Shown: piece by piece, positions 26,682 through 34,840 of the stretch
How positions within the stretch are numbered: position 1 is the stretch's first letter
Layout: each line of letters starts with the position of its first letter
From: Acidobacterium capsulatum ATCC 51196
Lineage (GTDB): Bacteria > Acidobacteriota > Terriglobia > Terriglobales > Acidobacteriaceae
Length of the DNA stretch: 64,000 nt
Direction: 5' to 3'
Assembly (NCBI RefSeq): GCF_000022565.1
Contig: NC_012483.1
Location: 3,720,001 to 3,784,000, forward strand
Translations under genes and position numbers: made by a program
Notes under the pieces: model-generated
What the model saw: the letters and a program-made list of their open reading frames with translations, nothing else
What the model was told of the DNA's origin: nothing
Databases searched by the model: none

Positions 26682-27196
26682 GTCTGGGTAAGCCCGAGAC
26701 CTTCGACTTCCTCGGCTTCACGCACATCTGCGGGAAGACAAAGAAGGGAAGGTTCATGGTGCTTCGGCAGACGGTTCGCGAGCGCATGCAAGCCAAGCTG
26801 CAAGAGGTGAAGACCGAGTTGCGGCGGTGTCCGCATGACCCTGTTCCGGAAGTTGGCAAATGGTTGAAGTCCATTGTGGGCGGGCATATCCGATACTTCG
26901 GAGTGCCGGGCAACCGGCACGCTCTGGCCCATTTTCGTTACACCGTGAGCAACCTCTGGCATCGCGCTCTGTGCAGGCGAAGCCAGCATGGTCGCGTCAA
27001 GTGGGAACGAATGAAACGGCTCATCCGCAAATGGCTTCCTCCGGCCCATATCTGCCGTCCTTATCCTTCGCGCCGTCTGCGCGTCACCACCTGAGGTAAG
27101 AGCCGTATGCGGGAAATCCGCCCGTACGGATCTGTGCGGGGGGTACGGCGTAAGCCGTATCCCTACCGCGACAACGTATATCCGGTGCGCAGCACC
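26681..27196 (+). mobile_element. group II intron 3' fragment
   Basis: The fragment matches the 3' third of the intron at 30357-32311 at high identity, in opposite orientation. It holds the C-terminal part of the reverse transcriptase (26693-27094: FDFLGFTHICGKTKKGRFMV through PPAHICRPYPSRRLRVTT), then domain V (27103-27135, starting GAGCCGTATGCGG) and domain VI. Similarity continues about 30 bp beyond domain VI into a small hairpin (GGTGCGCAGCACC). The left edge joins the Rhs gene at a short GGTCTGGG shared by the intron. It cannot splice or move. Confidence 0.85.
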
Positions 27197-27397
27197 GCCG
27201 CGCATCCCGCAACCCCAACGGATGCCGGACACACGTCGAACAGACCCGCACAGCGTCCGGCTTGCATTCGATTTTGATTCGACGACGGGCCGCAACCCGG
27301 CCACGTGTTAGCGCCGTCTGAATAATCCTCAAAAGTGGCGTTTGAAAAATCCCCGGTGTAGGCCGAGCGGCGGCATTCTGATCCGGGAGGATGAAGG

Positions 27398-28645
27398 ATG
27401 CTGCGACTGGAGGATTTCATGGAGATACAGAAGCTGCATCATGAGGGCTGGAGCGTGACGGAGATCGCCCGGCATCTGAGCATCGACCGCAAGACGGTGC
27501 GGAAGTACCTGCGGGAAGCGCCGCGGGCGTATGAACGCAAGCCGAAGAGCTGGAAGATCGATCCCTGGCGGCCCTGGCTGCGGGAGCGCTGGGAGCAGGG
27601 CGTGCATAACGCCAGCCGGTTATTTATGGAGATGCGCAAGTGAGGCTATGACGGCTGTTACACGCAAGTGAAAACGACGGTGCGGGAGTGGCGAAGCGAA
27701 GACCGGGAGCGGGCGTTTGTGCGTTTCGAGACGGAGCCGGGCGAACAGGCGCAGATGGACTGGGGTCATTTCGGCAACTGGGGCGGCAGGCGGCTGTACG
27801 GATTTGCGCTGACGCTGGGCTGGTCGCGGATGCAGTACGCGGAGTTCACACAGCGGCAGGATGTGGAGACACTTCTCAACTGCATGGTGCATGCCTTCCG
27901 GCATTTCGGTGGAGTCACAGCGACGGTGCTGACCGACAACATGAAGACGGTGGTGCTGGACCGCATCGATGGGCAGCCACGCTTTCATACGAAGATGCTG
28001 GATTTTGCCAGTTACTACGGCTTCGTGCCGCGGGTCTGTCATCTTTACCGGCCGGAGACGAAGGGCAAGATTGAGTCTACGATCCGGTACATCAAGTCGA
28101 GTTTCTGGCCGGGGACGAGCTTCGATTCCCTGCCGGAGTTGAACCATCAAGCGCTGGTGTGGTGCGAAGAAGCCAACCGGCGCGTGCATGGAACCACGCG
28201 CGAGGTTCCTCTGGAGCGGTTTGCGCGAGAAGGGTTGACGCCACTCGGCGGCCAGCCGGATTACGATACCAGTTACCTCAGCCATCGCCAGGTGGCGAAG
28301 GATTGCCTGCTGAGTTATCGCGGCAACCGCTATTCGGTGCCGCATGCGTATGCCGGCAAGAGCGTGGCGGTACGGGAACCTCTGGATGTGCGCGTCATCC
28401 GCATCTTTCATCAGCGGGACCTGATCGCCGAACACCGCATGGCCACAGGCAAGGGCCAGGCGGTCATCGACCCGGCGCACTATGCCGGCTTGCCGCGCAG
28501 GGTCCGTAGATCAACGGCTCCGATATCAGCGCCAACCACGGAGCTAACGCCCGGTCCCGGCGTCGGCTTGCATCATCCCGTGCCCGTGGTGGAGCTCCGC
28601 TCGCTGGATATCTACGAGGAGGTGGCCCATGTCGCTACAGTCTGA
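27398..28645 (+). pseudogene. istA: IS21 transposase IstA with in-frame TGA
   Basis: The frame opens at 27398 with an HTH (HHEGWSVTEIARHLSIDRKTVRKY). It stops at TGA 27641-27643 (after RLFMEMRK) and then continues in the same frame. Downstream come the DDE integrase domain (QMDWGHFGNW with first Asp, VLTDNMKTVVL with second, and ETKGKIESTIRY with Glu) and an IstA C-terminus. Removing the TGA (a CGA Arg would fit MRKRGYDG) gives a full IstA of about 415 residues. The C-terminal frame alone could start at 27668 (GTG). It overlaps istB by 17 bp. Confidence 0.9.
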
Positions 28646-29411
28646 ACGTCTGCTCAACCACATGCAGCGGCTGCGCTTGTCGCACCTGCCTAACTGCTAT
28701 GAAGCCATCGCCGAAGAGGCTTCAGCCAAGGACCTGCCCTATCTGGATTTCCTGGAGCAGGCCCTGGAAGCCGAGAGCCAGGCCAAGCACACGCGCAACG
28801 TGCGCCTGAAGACCCAATGGGCGCATTTCCCCTACAACAAGGGCCTGGACCAGTTCGATTTCGACTTCCAGCCCTCGGTCGACGAGCGCAAACTGCGCGA
28901 GCTGGCCGGTCTGGCGTTTCTGGAACGTAAGGAGAACGTGCTGCTGCTCGGCCCGCCCGGAGTGGGTAAAACGCATCTGGCCATCGCGCTCGGCACCGAG
29001 GCCATCGTGGCCGGAAACACGGTCTACTTCGTCACCGTGCAGGACCTGGTGCAGCAGTTCCAGCGCGCCCGCGACGAGAACAAGCTCAAGGAGCGGATGA
29101 CCCTGCTGGTCAAGCCCAAGCTGCTGATCCTGGATGAAATGGGCTATCTGGCGCTGGATCCCTTCGCCGCCACCTGCCTGTTCCGGCTGGTCAGCGAGCG
29201 CTATGAAAAGGGATCGATCATCGTTACCTCAAACAAGAGCTATGGCGACTGGGGCACGATCTTCGCTGACAACGTGATTGCGTCGGCGATTCTGGATCGT
29301 CTGCTGCACCACTCCACCACCATCAACATCAAGGGCGAGAGCTACCGGCTCAAGGACAAGAAGAAGGCCGGGGTGATCGCCGCCAAAACCCCCAACAGGG
29401 AAGGAGCCTGA
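28629..29411 (+). CDS. istB: IS21 helper ATPase IstB
   Basis: This 260-residue DnaC/IstB-type AAA+ ATPase assembles on target DNA and stimulates the IstA transposase. Walker A is GPPGVGKT (about 107-114) and Walker B is LLILDEMGYL (about 170). The arginine-finger and sensor region is around SNKSYGDWGTIF, the IstB signature. It starts inside the 3' end of istA after GAGGAGG. The reading frame is intact and identical in both copies. Confidence 0.95.
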   Translation: MSLQSERLLNHMQRLRLSHLPNCYEAIAEEASAKDLPYLDFLEQALEAESQAKHTRNVRLKTQWAHFPYNKGLDQFDFDFQPSVDERKLRELAGLAFLERKENVLLLGPPGVGKTHLAIALGTEAIVAGNTVYFVTVQDLVQQFQRARDENKLKERMTLLVKPKLLILDEMGYLALDPFAATCLFRLVSERYEKGSIIVTSNKSYGDWGTIFADNVIASAILDRLLHHSTTINIKGESYRLKDKKKAGVIAAKTPNREGA

Positions 29412-29557
29412 CCCCAACCTGGACCGGCTTCCGGGAGTATGCGGCTCCGGGCTACGCCCTCCGCCGCACACTCCCGGCCTGATCCAAAATCTCAACCTGC
29501 CAAAAGTGGGGAATTTTCAAACGCCCAAATACGAGGAATTTTCAAACGGCGTTGACA

Positions 29558-29941
29558 GAGGACTTCCATGTCGGCGGAGGAGTAGCCGAAGGCACGTCAT
29601 TCGGTCATACGCTTCCGCCCCATAAGGGCAAGCGCAGCAATTCCGAGAAGGACTGGGCCTGGGTCACGGCGCAACTCGCCCATGGAGCCGATGCCATGAA
29701 GTTGACGCGGGAACTGGCTTCCCGGCGCTCCGACAAGCCCAACCCCGTCTACTACGCCCAGCGCACCATCGATGTCGCTTCCGCTCATCTCTGGCTGCTC
29801 GAAGGCATCCGCATCGACGGCGTTATCACCATGCTTGAAGTGCGTCGCCGCTTCGAGTTTCCCCGCGCCCTCTGTGCAGTCCGAGCGAGAGAGATAGCCT
29901 CGACAGCGGAGCGTATGGTCGCACGCAAGAGAACAGCCTGA
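29558..29941 (+). pseudogene. C-terminal half of RepB-like DNA primase, cut by IS21
   Basis: The frame starts at the IS21 edge with GAG GAC TTC CAT and has no start codon of its own. It gives about 127 residues (FHVGGGVAEGTSFGH, then SEKDWAWVTAQLAHGADAMK, ASRRSDKPNPVYYAQRT and a C-terminal ARGE-like REIASTAERM). The missing N-terminal half is at 53561-54124 on the other strand, and ends at the same Glu-Asp codons (GAGGAC). Joined at those codons the two make a continuous primase of about 313 residues. It therefore marks one end of an inversion. Confidence 0.9.
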
Positions 29942-29968
29942 ACACGCACCCCACGAAGGAGAACACAA

Positions 29969-30295
29969 ATGCCCCTGCTTGAAGTCACCCGAACCCGGCA
30001 CATCAACGCCTATATCCGGCTGCTCGACACGACGGCTACCCAACTCGATCAGTATGCCGCATTCCTCCATGCAACAGCGGATGAAGTCATCGAACAGGCG
30101 CTCGCCTACATCTTCTCGAAGGACCGCGACTTCCAGGAGTTCCTGAAGTCCTCCGAAGCGCAGACCGTCACGCCCACTCTGAGGACTCGCAAACCATCGC
30201 CCAATGACTCACCGGAGCAGTCTCCGAGAAAGCCTGCAAGCCGTGCTGCCAACGGCAGCACTTCGGTGGATTCCGTCGCGGGTACGAGGAGCTGA
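29969..30295 (+). CDS. small conserved element protein, unknown function
   Basis: This 108-residue protein has AAGGAGAACACAA before its ATG. The first 55 residues look like a ribbon-helix-helix or short helical domain (INAYIRLLDTTATQLDQYAA, then ADEVIEQALAYIFSKD), while the tail is Ser/Pro/Arg-rich and likely disordered. It follows the primase half by 27 bp and was probably co-transcribed with it. A DNA-binding role in plasmid partition or relaxosome control is possible but not shown. Confidence 0.65.
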   Translation: MPLLEVTRTRHINAYIRLLDTTATQLDQYAAFLHATADEVIEQALAYIFSKDRDFQEFLKSSEAQTVTPTLRTRKPSPNDSPEQSPRKPASRAANGSTSVDSVAGTRS

Positions 30296-30356
30296 TGCAA
30301 CCGAAATATCGTTCCCGGAACCACAACGGTGCTCCGCACCGGATGTACGTAGTCGC

Positions 30357-32311
30357 GGTAGGGATACGGCTTACGCCGTACCCCCCGCACAGATCCGTAC
30401 GGGCGGATTTCCCGCATACGGCTCTTACCTCAGGTGGTGACGCGCAGACGGCGCGAAGGATAAGGACGGCAGATATGGGCCGGAGGAAGCCATTTGCGGA
30501 TGAGCCGTTTCATTCGTTCCCACTTGACGCGACCATGCTGGCTTCGCCTGCACAGAGCGCGATGCCAGAGGTTGCTCACGGTGTAACGAAAATGGGCCAG
30601 AGCATGCCGGTTGCCCGGCACTCCGAAGTATCGGATATGCCCGCCCACAACGGACTTCAACCACTTTCCGACTTCCGGAACAGGGTCATGCATGCGCCGC
30701 CACAAGCCGATCTTCACCTCTTGCAGCTTGGCCTGCATGCGCTTGCGAATCGTCTGCCGAAGCACCATGAACCTTCCCTTCTTTGTCTTCCCGCAGATAT
30801 GCGTGAAGCCGAGGAAGTCGAAGGTCTCCGGCTTGCCCAGACCGGCGCGCTTTCGGTTCTTCGCCGCATGGCGTCCGAACTCGATCAGCCGCGTCTTCTC
30901 CGGGTGCAGCTCCAGTTGGAACTTCTCCATTCGTTCTTTCAGTTCCAACCAGAACCGTTCGGCCTCGTCTTTGTACTCGAACCCAACCACGATGTGTCCG
31001 CATAACGCACCACGATTACATCGCCGTGCGCACGCTTCTTACGCCATGCCTGAACCCAGAGATCGAAGACGTAGTGGAGGTAGATATTCGCCAACAGGGG
31101 CGATGCACTTCCGCCCTGTGGCGAGCCTGCTTCCACGAAGGTTCGCTTGCCCTTTTCCAGCACGCCCGCGTTCAGCCATTTCTGGATGAGACGCACAACG
31201 CGCCGGTCCGCTATCCGATGCTGGAGGAACCGGACCAGCCATTCATGCGACAGCCTGTCGAAGAAGCTGCGCACGTCCAGGTCCAGCACCCAGTTCACAC
31301 GTCGCTCATGGAGTCCACACCACAACGCATCCAGCGCTTTATGCTGGTGCCGCTTTGGACGGAACCCATAAGAGAAGCCGAGGAAGTCGGTTTCGTAGAT
31401 TTGATTCAGTACCTCCACCGTCGCTCTCTGAACGAGCTTGTCTTCGAGCGCCGGGACGCCGAGCGGTCGCTGCCGCCCATCCGCCTTCGGGATGTACACC
31501 CTACGCACCGGCTTGGCCCGGTATGCCCCGCGCTTCAGTCTATGGGAGAGATTCTGGAGATTCTCCTCAAGAGCCTCGCCGTAGTGCCGCCATGTCTCCC
31601 CGTCCACACCCGCCGCAGCGTGCCTCTTCAACTGCAAGTAGGCGAACCGCAGGGTGTCGATCCGGTAGACATGATGCATCAGAGCAGTGAACCTTGCATC
31701 CTTGTTCGATTTTGCCGTTTGTCGTATCTGTTCCAACTCACTTGGCGCGCTGAGAGACCCCAGCGACGAAGACCTGTCGCCGGGGACCCCCTTGATCCGG
31801 CTCTGAGTCCGGGGCGCGTTTTGTTGGCCCAGATTCCCCTTGGTCAGACCCCTTCCCTCCATCTCCTCCGCCACCGATACTCTGGCTTTGTTCGGAGACT
31901 TCCCCGGTACTATGAGTCTGTCCGACTTCCCGTGTTCGTTCATCATCGGCTCCTGTCCTTAGACTTCCCGATGCGTCCCGAGAACGCTGGCCGCTCTCAG
32001 GTGAACCCGGGATCTCTCAATTTCCGTGCAAAGTGTGTCCCTACATGCCAGGGTCATAGACCGCGCAGGACTCCTGCCAAGCTCGCCATACTGCTTGTCA
32101 GGATGTTGCCTTCCGCGTTGTGTCAAGGCGTCGGCGTCCTGAAGTTAGGGATATTTCGCGGCTCAATAGCCTGGCCTGTAGTTCCTCCTGTCTACGCTTC
32201 GTACATGGCCTTACGGCCACATCCGCAAGACTCGGAGCCGGTGTGGCTGGCTAGGCCCTCACCGTACGACTCTTGCATTCGCTACACCTTGCCGGTTCCG
32301 TGCTTGCGCAC
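30357..32311 (-). mobile_element. group II intron, second copy, with broken reverse transcriptase
   Basis: On the minus strand the element begins GTGCGCAAGCACGG at about 32311. A structured RNA region of about 360 nt precedes the reverse transcriptase frame. It ends with domain V (30424 down to about 30391) and domain VI at about 30357. Ends are approximate. It lies opposite in direction to the conjugation genes, between a small gene and the relaxosome gene, so it is outside coding sequence. It is a different intron type from that at 3390-5321, and the 26681-27196 fragment is its close relative. Confidence 0.78.
30430..31946 (-). pseudogene. group II intron reverse transcriptase, frameshifted at YADD
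   Basis: The N-terminal frame (31946 to 30939) carries RRHAAAGVDGETWR-type blocks, YGFRPKRHQHKALDA, LDLDVRSFFDRLSHEW and GSPQGGSASPLLANIYLHY. At VVRYAD the frame is lost; the second frame (from 30990) resumes VVGFEYKDEAERFW and runs through the maturase domain to 30430. The expected codons are GCG GAC GAC ATC; the sequence has GCGGACACATC, so one G is missing inside the second Asp of the catalytic YADD. No functional enzyme can be made without frameshifting. Confidence 0.9.
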
Positions 32312-32342
32312 GGGATTGACGCTACGACACTCCACCCCTCAC

Positions 32343-32425
32343 AGGGAACTGTTTAGTTCCCCGCGGGAACTAATAGGTTGTCGTTCAAAACGCATAACTT
32401 GCTCGTTTACCGGGAACTATTAGGT
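32343..32425 (+). repeat. iteron-like repeats, candidate oriT/operator region
   Basis: Three related 15-mers occur: GGGAACTGTTTAGTT (32343), GGGAACTAATAGGTT (32364) and GGGAACTATTAGGTT (32411). The first is part of a perfect palindrome GGGAACT-GTTT-AGTTCCC (32343-32360). The first two are 21 bp apart, two helical turns. The array ends 33 bp before the relaxosome gene. In R388-like MobF systems oriT lies beside trwA, with binding sites for the accessory protein. No nick sequence was identified. Confidence 0.6.
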
Positions 32426-32458
32426 TTCCGTCTATCCGGGCTGAAAGAGCGAGGCGCT

Positions 32459-32833
32459 ATGCCACTTCTTGAATCAGAACGTCCGGTGAAACGAGGCATG
32501 ATCCGTGCCCGCGAAACCCGCAATCAGAACCTGAACACAAAACTCACCGAAGCCGAGTATCAGGCGATCGTTAGGGTGTCGGCAGCCGACGGCAAGACCG
32601 CTGGAGAGTGGATGCGCGACCTCGCCCTGCGTCGGCTGCGGAGTGGAGCAAACGATGTCGAGATTGTCGCTTTGTCTGAGCTCGTTGGTGTCCGGCTACT
32701 CCTCGTCAATGTTCTGCGCACTCTGGCGACCGGACAGAAGCTGAGCACCGATGCCTTCGACAAGCTCGTCGACGAAATCGGAACGACGAAGTATGACCTC
32801 GCCACCAAACTGGTTGCGGAGAGACGGAGCTGA
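32459..32833 (+). CDS. relaxosome accessory protein (TrwA/MobC-like)
   Basis: This 124-residue protein starts at ATG 32459, preceded by GAAAGAG. Residues about 22-60 (NLNTKLTEAEYQAIVRVSAADGK, then TAGEWMRDLALRRL) form a ribbon-helix-helix-type DNA-binding domain found in MobC and TrwA-like proteins. The C-terminal helices (VALSELVGVRLLLVNVLRTLATG) should form the oligomer. It is followed after 3 bp by the coupling protein and then the relaxase, the trwA-trwB-trwC order of MobF plasmids. Its job would be to bind oriT and recruit the relaxase; repeats directly upstream are candidate sites. Confidence 0.78.
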   Translation: MPLLESERPVKRGMIRARETRNQNLNTKLTEAEYQAIVRVSAADGKTAGEWMRDLALRRLRSGANDVEIVALSELVGVRLLLVNVLRTLATGQKLSTDAFDKLVDEIGTTKYDLATKLVAERRS

Positions 32834-32836
32834 ACT

Positions 32837-34831
32837 ATGGTGAAGACGACTTGGGGTCGCAAAGAAACCATCATCTGGCCACGGCACATGCCCACCTACA
32901 CGTACAGTATTGTTTTCGGCGTGGCCGTTCTGACCTTCCTGGCTGTCTGCATTCGTATCCATTTGGCAGAGCCGCTCCAGCGCTACTACCTGCCCGCCTA
33001 CGAGCGCGCTTCCGCCTTCGGCTCGGTACTCAAGACGCATAAAAGCACATACCGTCTCCTGTTCATCGGAGGCCCTAGAAGCACTCCGCGCGCCGCCATG
33101 AACGACGATGTGATCCTTGGCCGGACTTCGGAGTCGGGCGGGCAGACGATACCTCTGGAACTTTCGCCGGATGCCCGACAGCAGGGTTACTCTCTCCTCT
33201 TTCGGATACCGGAACGGAGCTTCGTGGACACGCGTTTTAGCGCCTATCTGCGGGGTGCCGTGTACGGCGGATCGAGCCTCTTTGCGTTCTTCCGCCCGCC
33301 CCTGATCGGCGGTGGCATATTGCTCCTGGCGTTGTTGCCAGTCGCCGCGTTCAAGGATGTCCAGTGGCAGAAACAGTTGAAGTATGGTCGCCGCCTCAAA
33401 GGCCCGGAGATGCTTACCCCGAAGCAGTTCAACAAGACCGTGAAGGGCGACGGAATCGGGTTCAAGACGAATGACATTGAGCCCATGCTTCGTATCCCCA
33501 GCCGCGCCGAGTCGCGGCACATGCAGATTATCGGGGACACTGGTGCGGGCAAGTCCGCCTTGATGTTTCAGGTGCTTCGACAAGTGCGAAGCCGGGGCGA
33601 TGCGGCCATCGTGTACGACCCTGCGCGGGAGTTCGTGAAGCGCTTTTACGATCCAGCGCGCGGCGATGTGATCCTCAATCCTCTCGACAGCCGGTGTCCC
33701 TACTGGGGACCAGCTGATGAGCTGTGCAGCCGCTCAGAAGCTAAGGCTTTGGCGGCATCGCTGTTCCAGCCTCCGCAAGATAAGAAGGGCGAGTTCTTTA
33801 TTGAATCCCCGCAGAAAATTTTTGCCTTTCTGATGGCGTACGGGCCGACTCCGGAAGAGCTCATTCAGTGGATGTCAAACCCGGAAGAGATCGACCGGAG
33901 GCTCAAAGGAACAGAGCACGCTCACCTCATCGACCCTCACGCCCATCAACAGCGCGCCGGTGTGTTGGCGTCGCTTGGTCTAGTAGCCGACAGCTTACGC
34001 CTGCTTCCCAAATCGAGTGAGGGGAACGGGGTGTGGACTGCCACTGAGTGGGCCGAGAAACGGCAAGGATGGATCTTCCTAACTTCACTCCCGGCAGAGC
34101 GTGAAGCCCTTCGTCCGCTTCAGAGTCTGTGGATAGACTGGCTCGTCTTGCGGCTGTTGAATGAACCAACAGAAGCACAGCGTCGGGTGTGGTTCGTGAT
34201 CGACGAGCTGGCAAGCTTGCAGAAGCTCCCTCAGCTCCATACGGCAATTACAGAGGCACGCAAGAGTCGCAATCCTGTCGTCCTCGGATTCCAAGGCAAG
34301 GCACAACTTGAGTACTTGTACGGTCATCTTGCCGAGGTCATGCTATCGCAGCCCGCGACCAGTGTTTGGCTCACCACGAAGGAGCCGAAGGCCGGCCAAT
34401 GGGTGAGCGAATTCATCGGCAAAGTTGAGGTGGAGCGCCTTCGCGAGACGCATTTCGATGGCACCCGTGCGGGACGAAACTTCGCCCTTGATCGCCAGGT
34501 CGAACCGCTTGTCCTTGAATCTGAAATATCGGGACTCGCTGACCTCCACGCATTCATGAAGTATCAAAACTATGTGACCCGATTCTCATTCCCGTACTTC
34601 GATATGCCGGTGGTCGCGAAGGGTTTTGAACCACGCGAGCGGCCCGAAGAGAAGCTGCCTTATCAATCCAAACGATCGGCAGGAAGCGACCCGACGCAGG
34701 CGGAATTGAAGCACGAACCGGAAACATCCGCGTCAGCCACAACGGATGGAATTTCCGAGGTCGAGCAGATTGAGCCTGAAGAAGTCGTCATCGCCCCCGA
34801 CGACGTTCAGAACCTCATCACGCGTGGATAG
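32837..34831 (+). CDS. type IV secretion coupling protein (VirD4/TrwB-like)
   Basis: This 664-residue inner-membrane ATPase connects the relaxosome to the secretion channel. It has two membrane segments (about 15-37 and 150-175, IGGGILLLALLPVAAF). The TrwB-type ATPase domain follows, with Walker A GDTGAGKS (about 233-240) and Walker B VWFVIDELASLQKLPQL (about 453). QAKAQL-like and TTKEPKAGQWVS motifs downstream are typical of the TrwB/TraD group. The C-terminal 80 residues are Glu/Pro-rich and disordered, a likely contact for the relaxase. The ATG at 32837 follows GGAGCTGAACT. Confidence 0.93.
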   Translation: MVKTTWGRKETIIWPRHMPTYTYSIVFGVAVLTFLAVCIRIHLAEPLQRYYLPAYERASAFGSVLKTHKSTYRLLFIGGPRSTPRAAMNDDVILGRTSESGGQTIPLELSPDARQQGYSLLFRIPERSFVDTRFSAYLRGAVYGGSSLFAFFRPPLIGGGILLLALLPVAAFKDVQWQKQLKYGRRLKGPEMLTPKQFNKTVKGDGIGFKTNDIEPMLRIPSRAESRHMQIIGDTGAGKSALMFQVLRQVRSRGDAAIVYDPAREFVKRFYDPARGDVILNPLDSRCPYWGPADELCSRSEAKALAASLFQPPQDKKGEFFIESPQKIFAFLMAYGPTPEELIQWMSNPEEIDRRLKGTEHAHLIDPHAHQQRAGVLASLGLVADSLRLLPKSSEGNGVWTATEWAEKRQGWIFLTSLPAEREALRPLQSLWIDWLVLRLLNEPTEAQRRVWFVIDELASLQKLPQLHTAITEARKSRNPVVLGFQGKAQLEYLYGHLAEVMLSQPATSVWLTTKEPKAGQWVSEFIGKVEVERLRETHFDGTRAGRNFALDRQVEPLVLESEISGLADLHAFMKYQNYVTRFSFPYFDMPVVAKGFEPRERPEEKLPYQSKRSAGSDPTQAELKHEPETSASATTDGISEVEQIEPEEVVIAPDDVQNLITRG

Positions 34832-34840
34832 GAGTGTGCC

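Larger units (their letters stand above)
27306..29557 (+). mobile_element. IS21-family insertion sequence, left copy
   Basis: The element is 2252 bp with TG...CA ends: it opens TGTTAGCGCCGTCTGA and closes CGGCGTTGACA. Repeated motifs GCGTTTGAAAA(A/T)TCCCC lie inside both ends, as is usual for IS21 multiple terminal repeats. It encodes istA (interrupted) and istB. The copy at 51309-53560 has the same length and identical encoded proteins, in inverse orientation. Flanks are CCACG on the left and GAGGAC on the right, so this copy has no direct duplication of its own. Confidence 0.95.

Noticed and set aside
26690-27304. N-terminal 205 residues of a 684-residue Rhs-containing frame
   Set aside because: They are antisense translation of the group II intron fragment and its flank, not Rhs sequence.
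27641-27668. IstA break as programmed frameshift
   Set aside because: Both parts are in the same frame, so the break is a TGA stop and not a shift.
27620-28480. 286-residue minus-strand frame in IS21 (also at 52386-53246)
   Set aside because: Antisense to the istA DDE domain and present in both copies only because the copies are identical.
30295-31005. 236-residue plus-strand open frame
   Set aside because: Antisense to domain V and the C-terminal part of the intron reverse transcriptase; a shadow.
31026-32423. 465-residue plus-strand open frame
   Set aside because: It runs antisense to the intron reverse transcriptase and intron RNA, has Pro/Arg/His-rich shadow composition and no family similarity.
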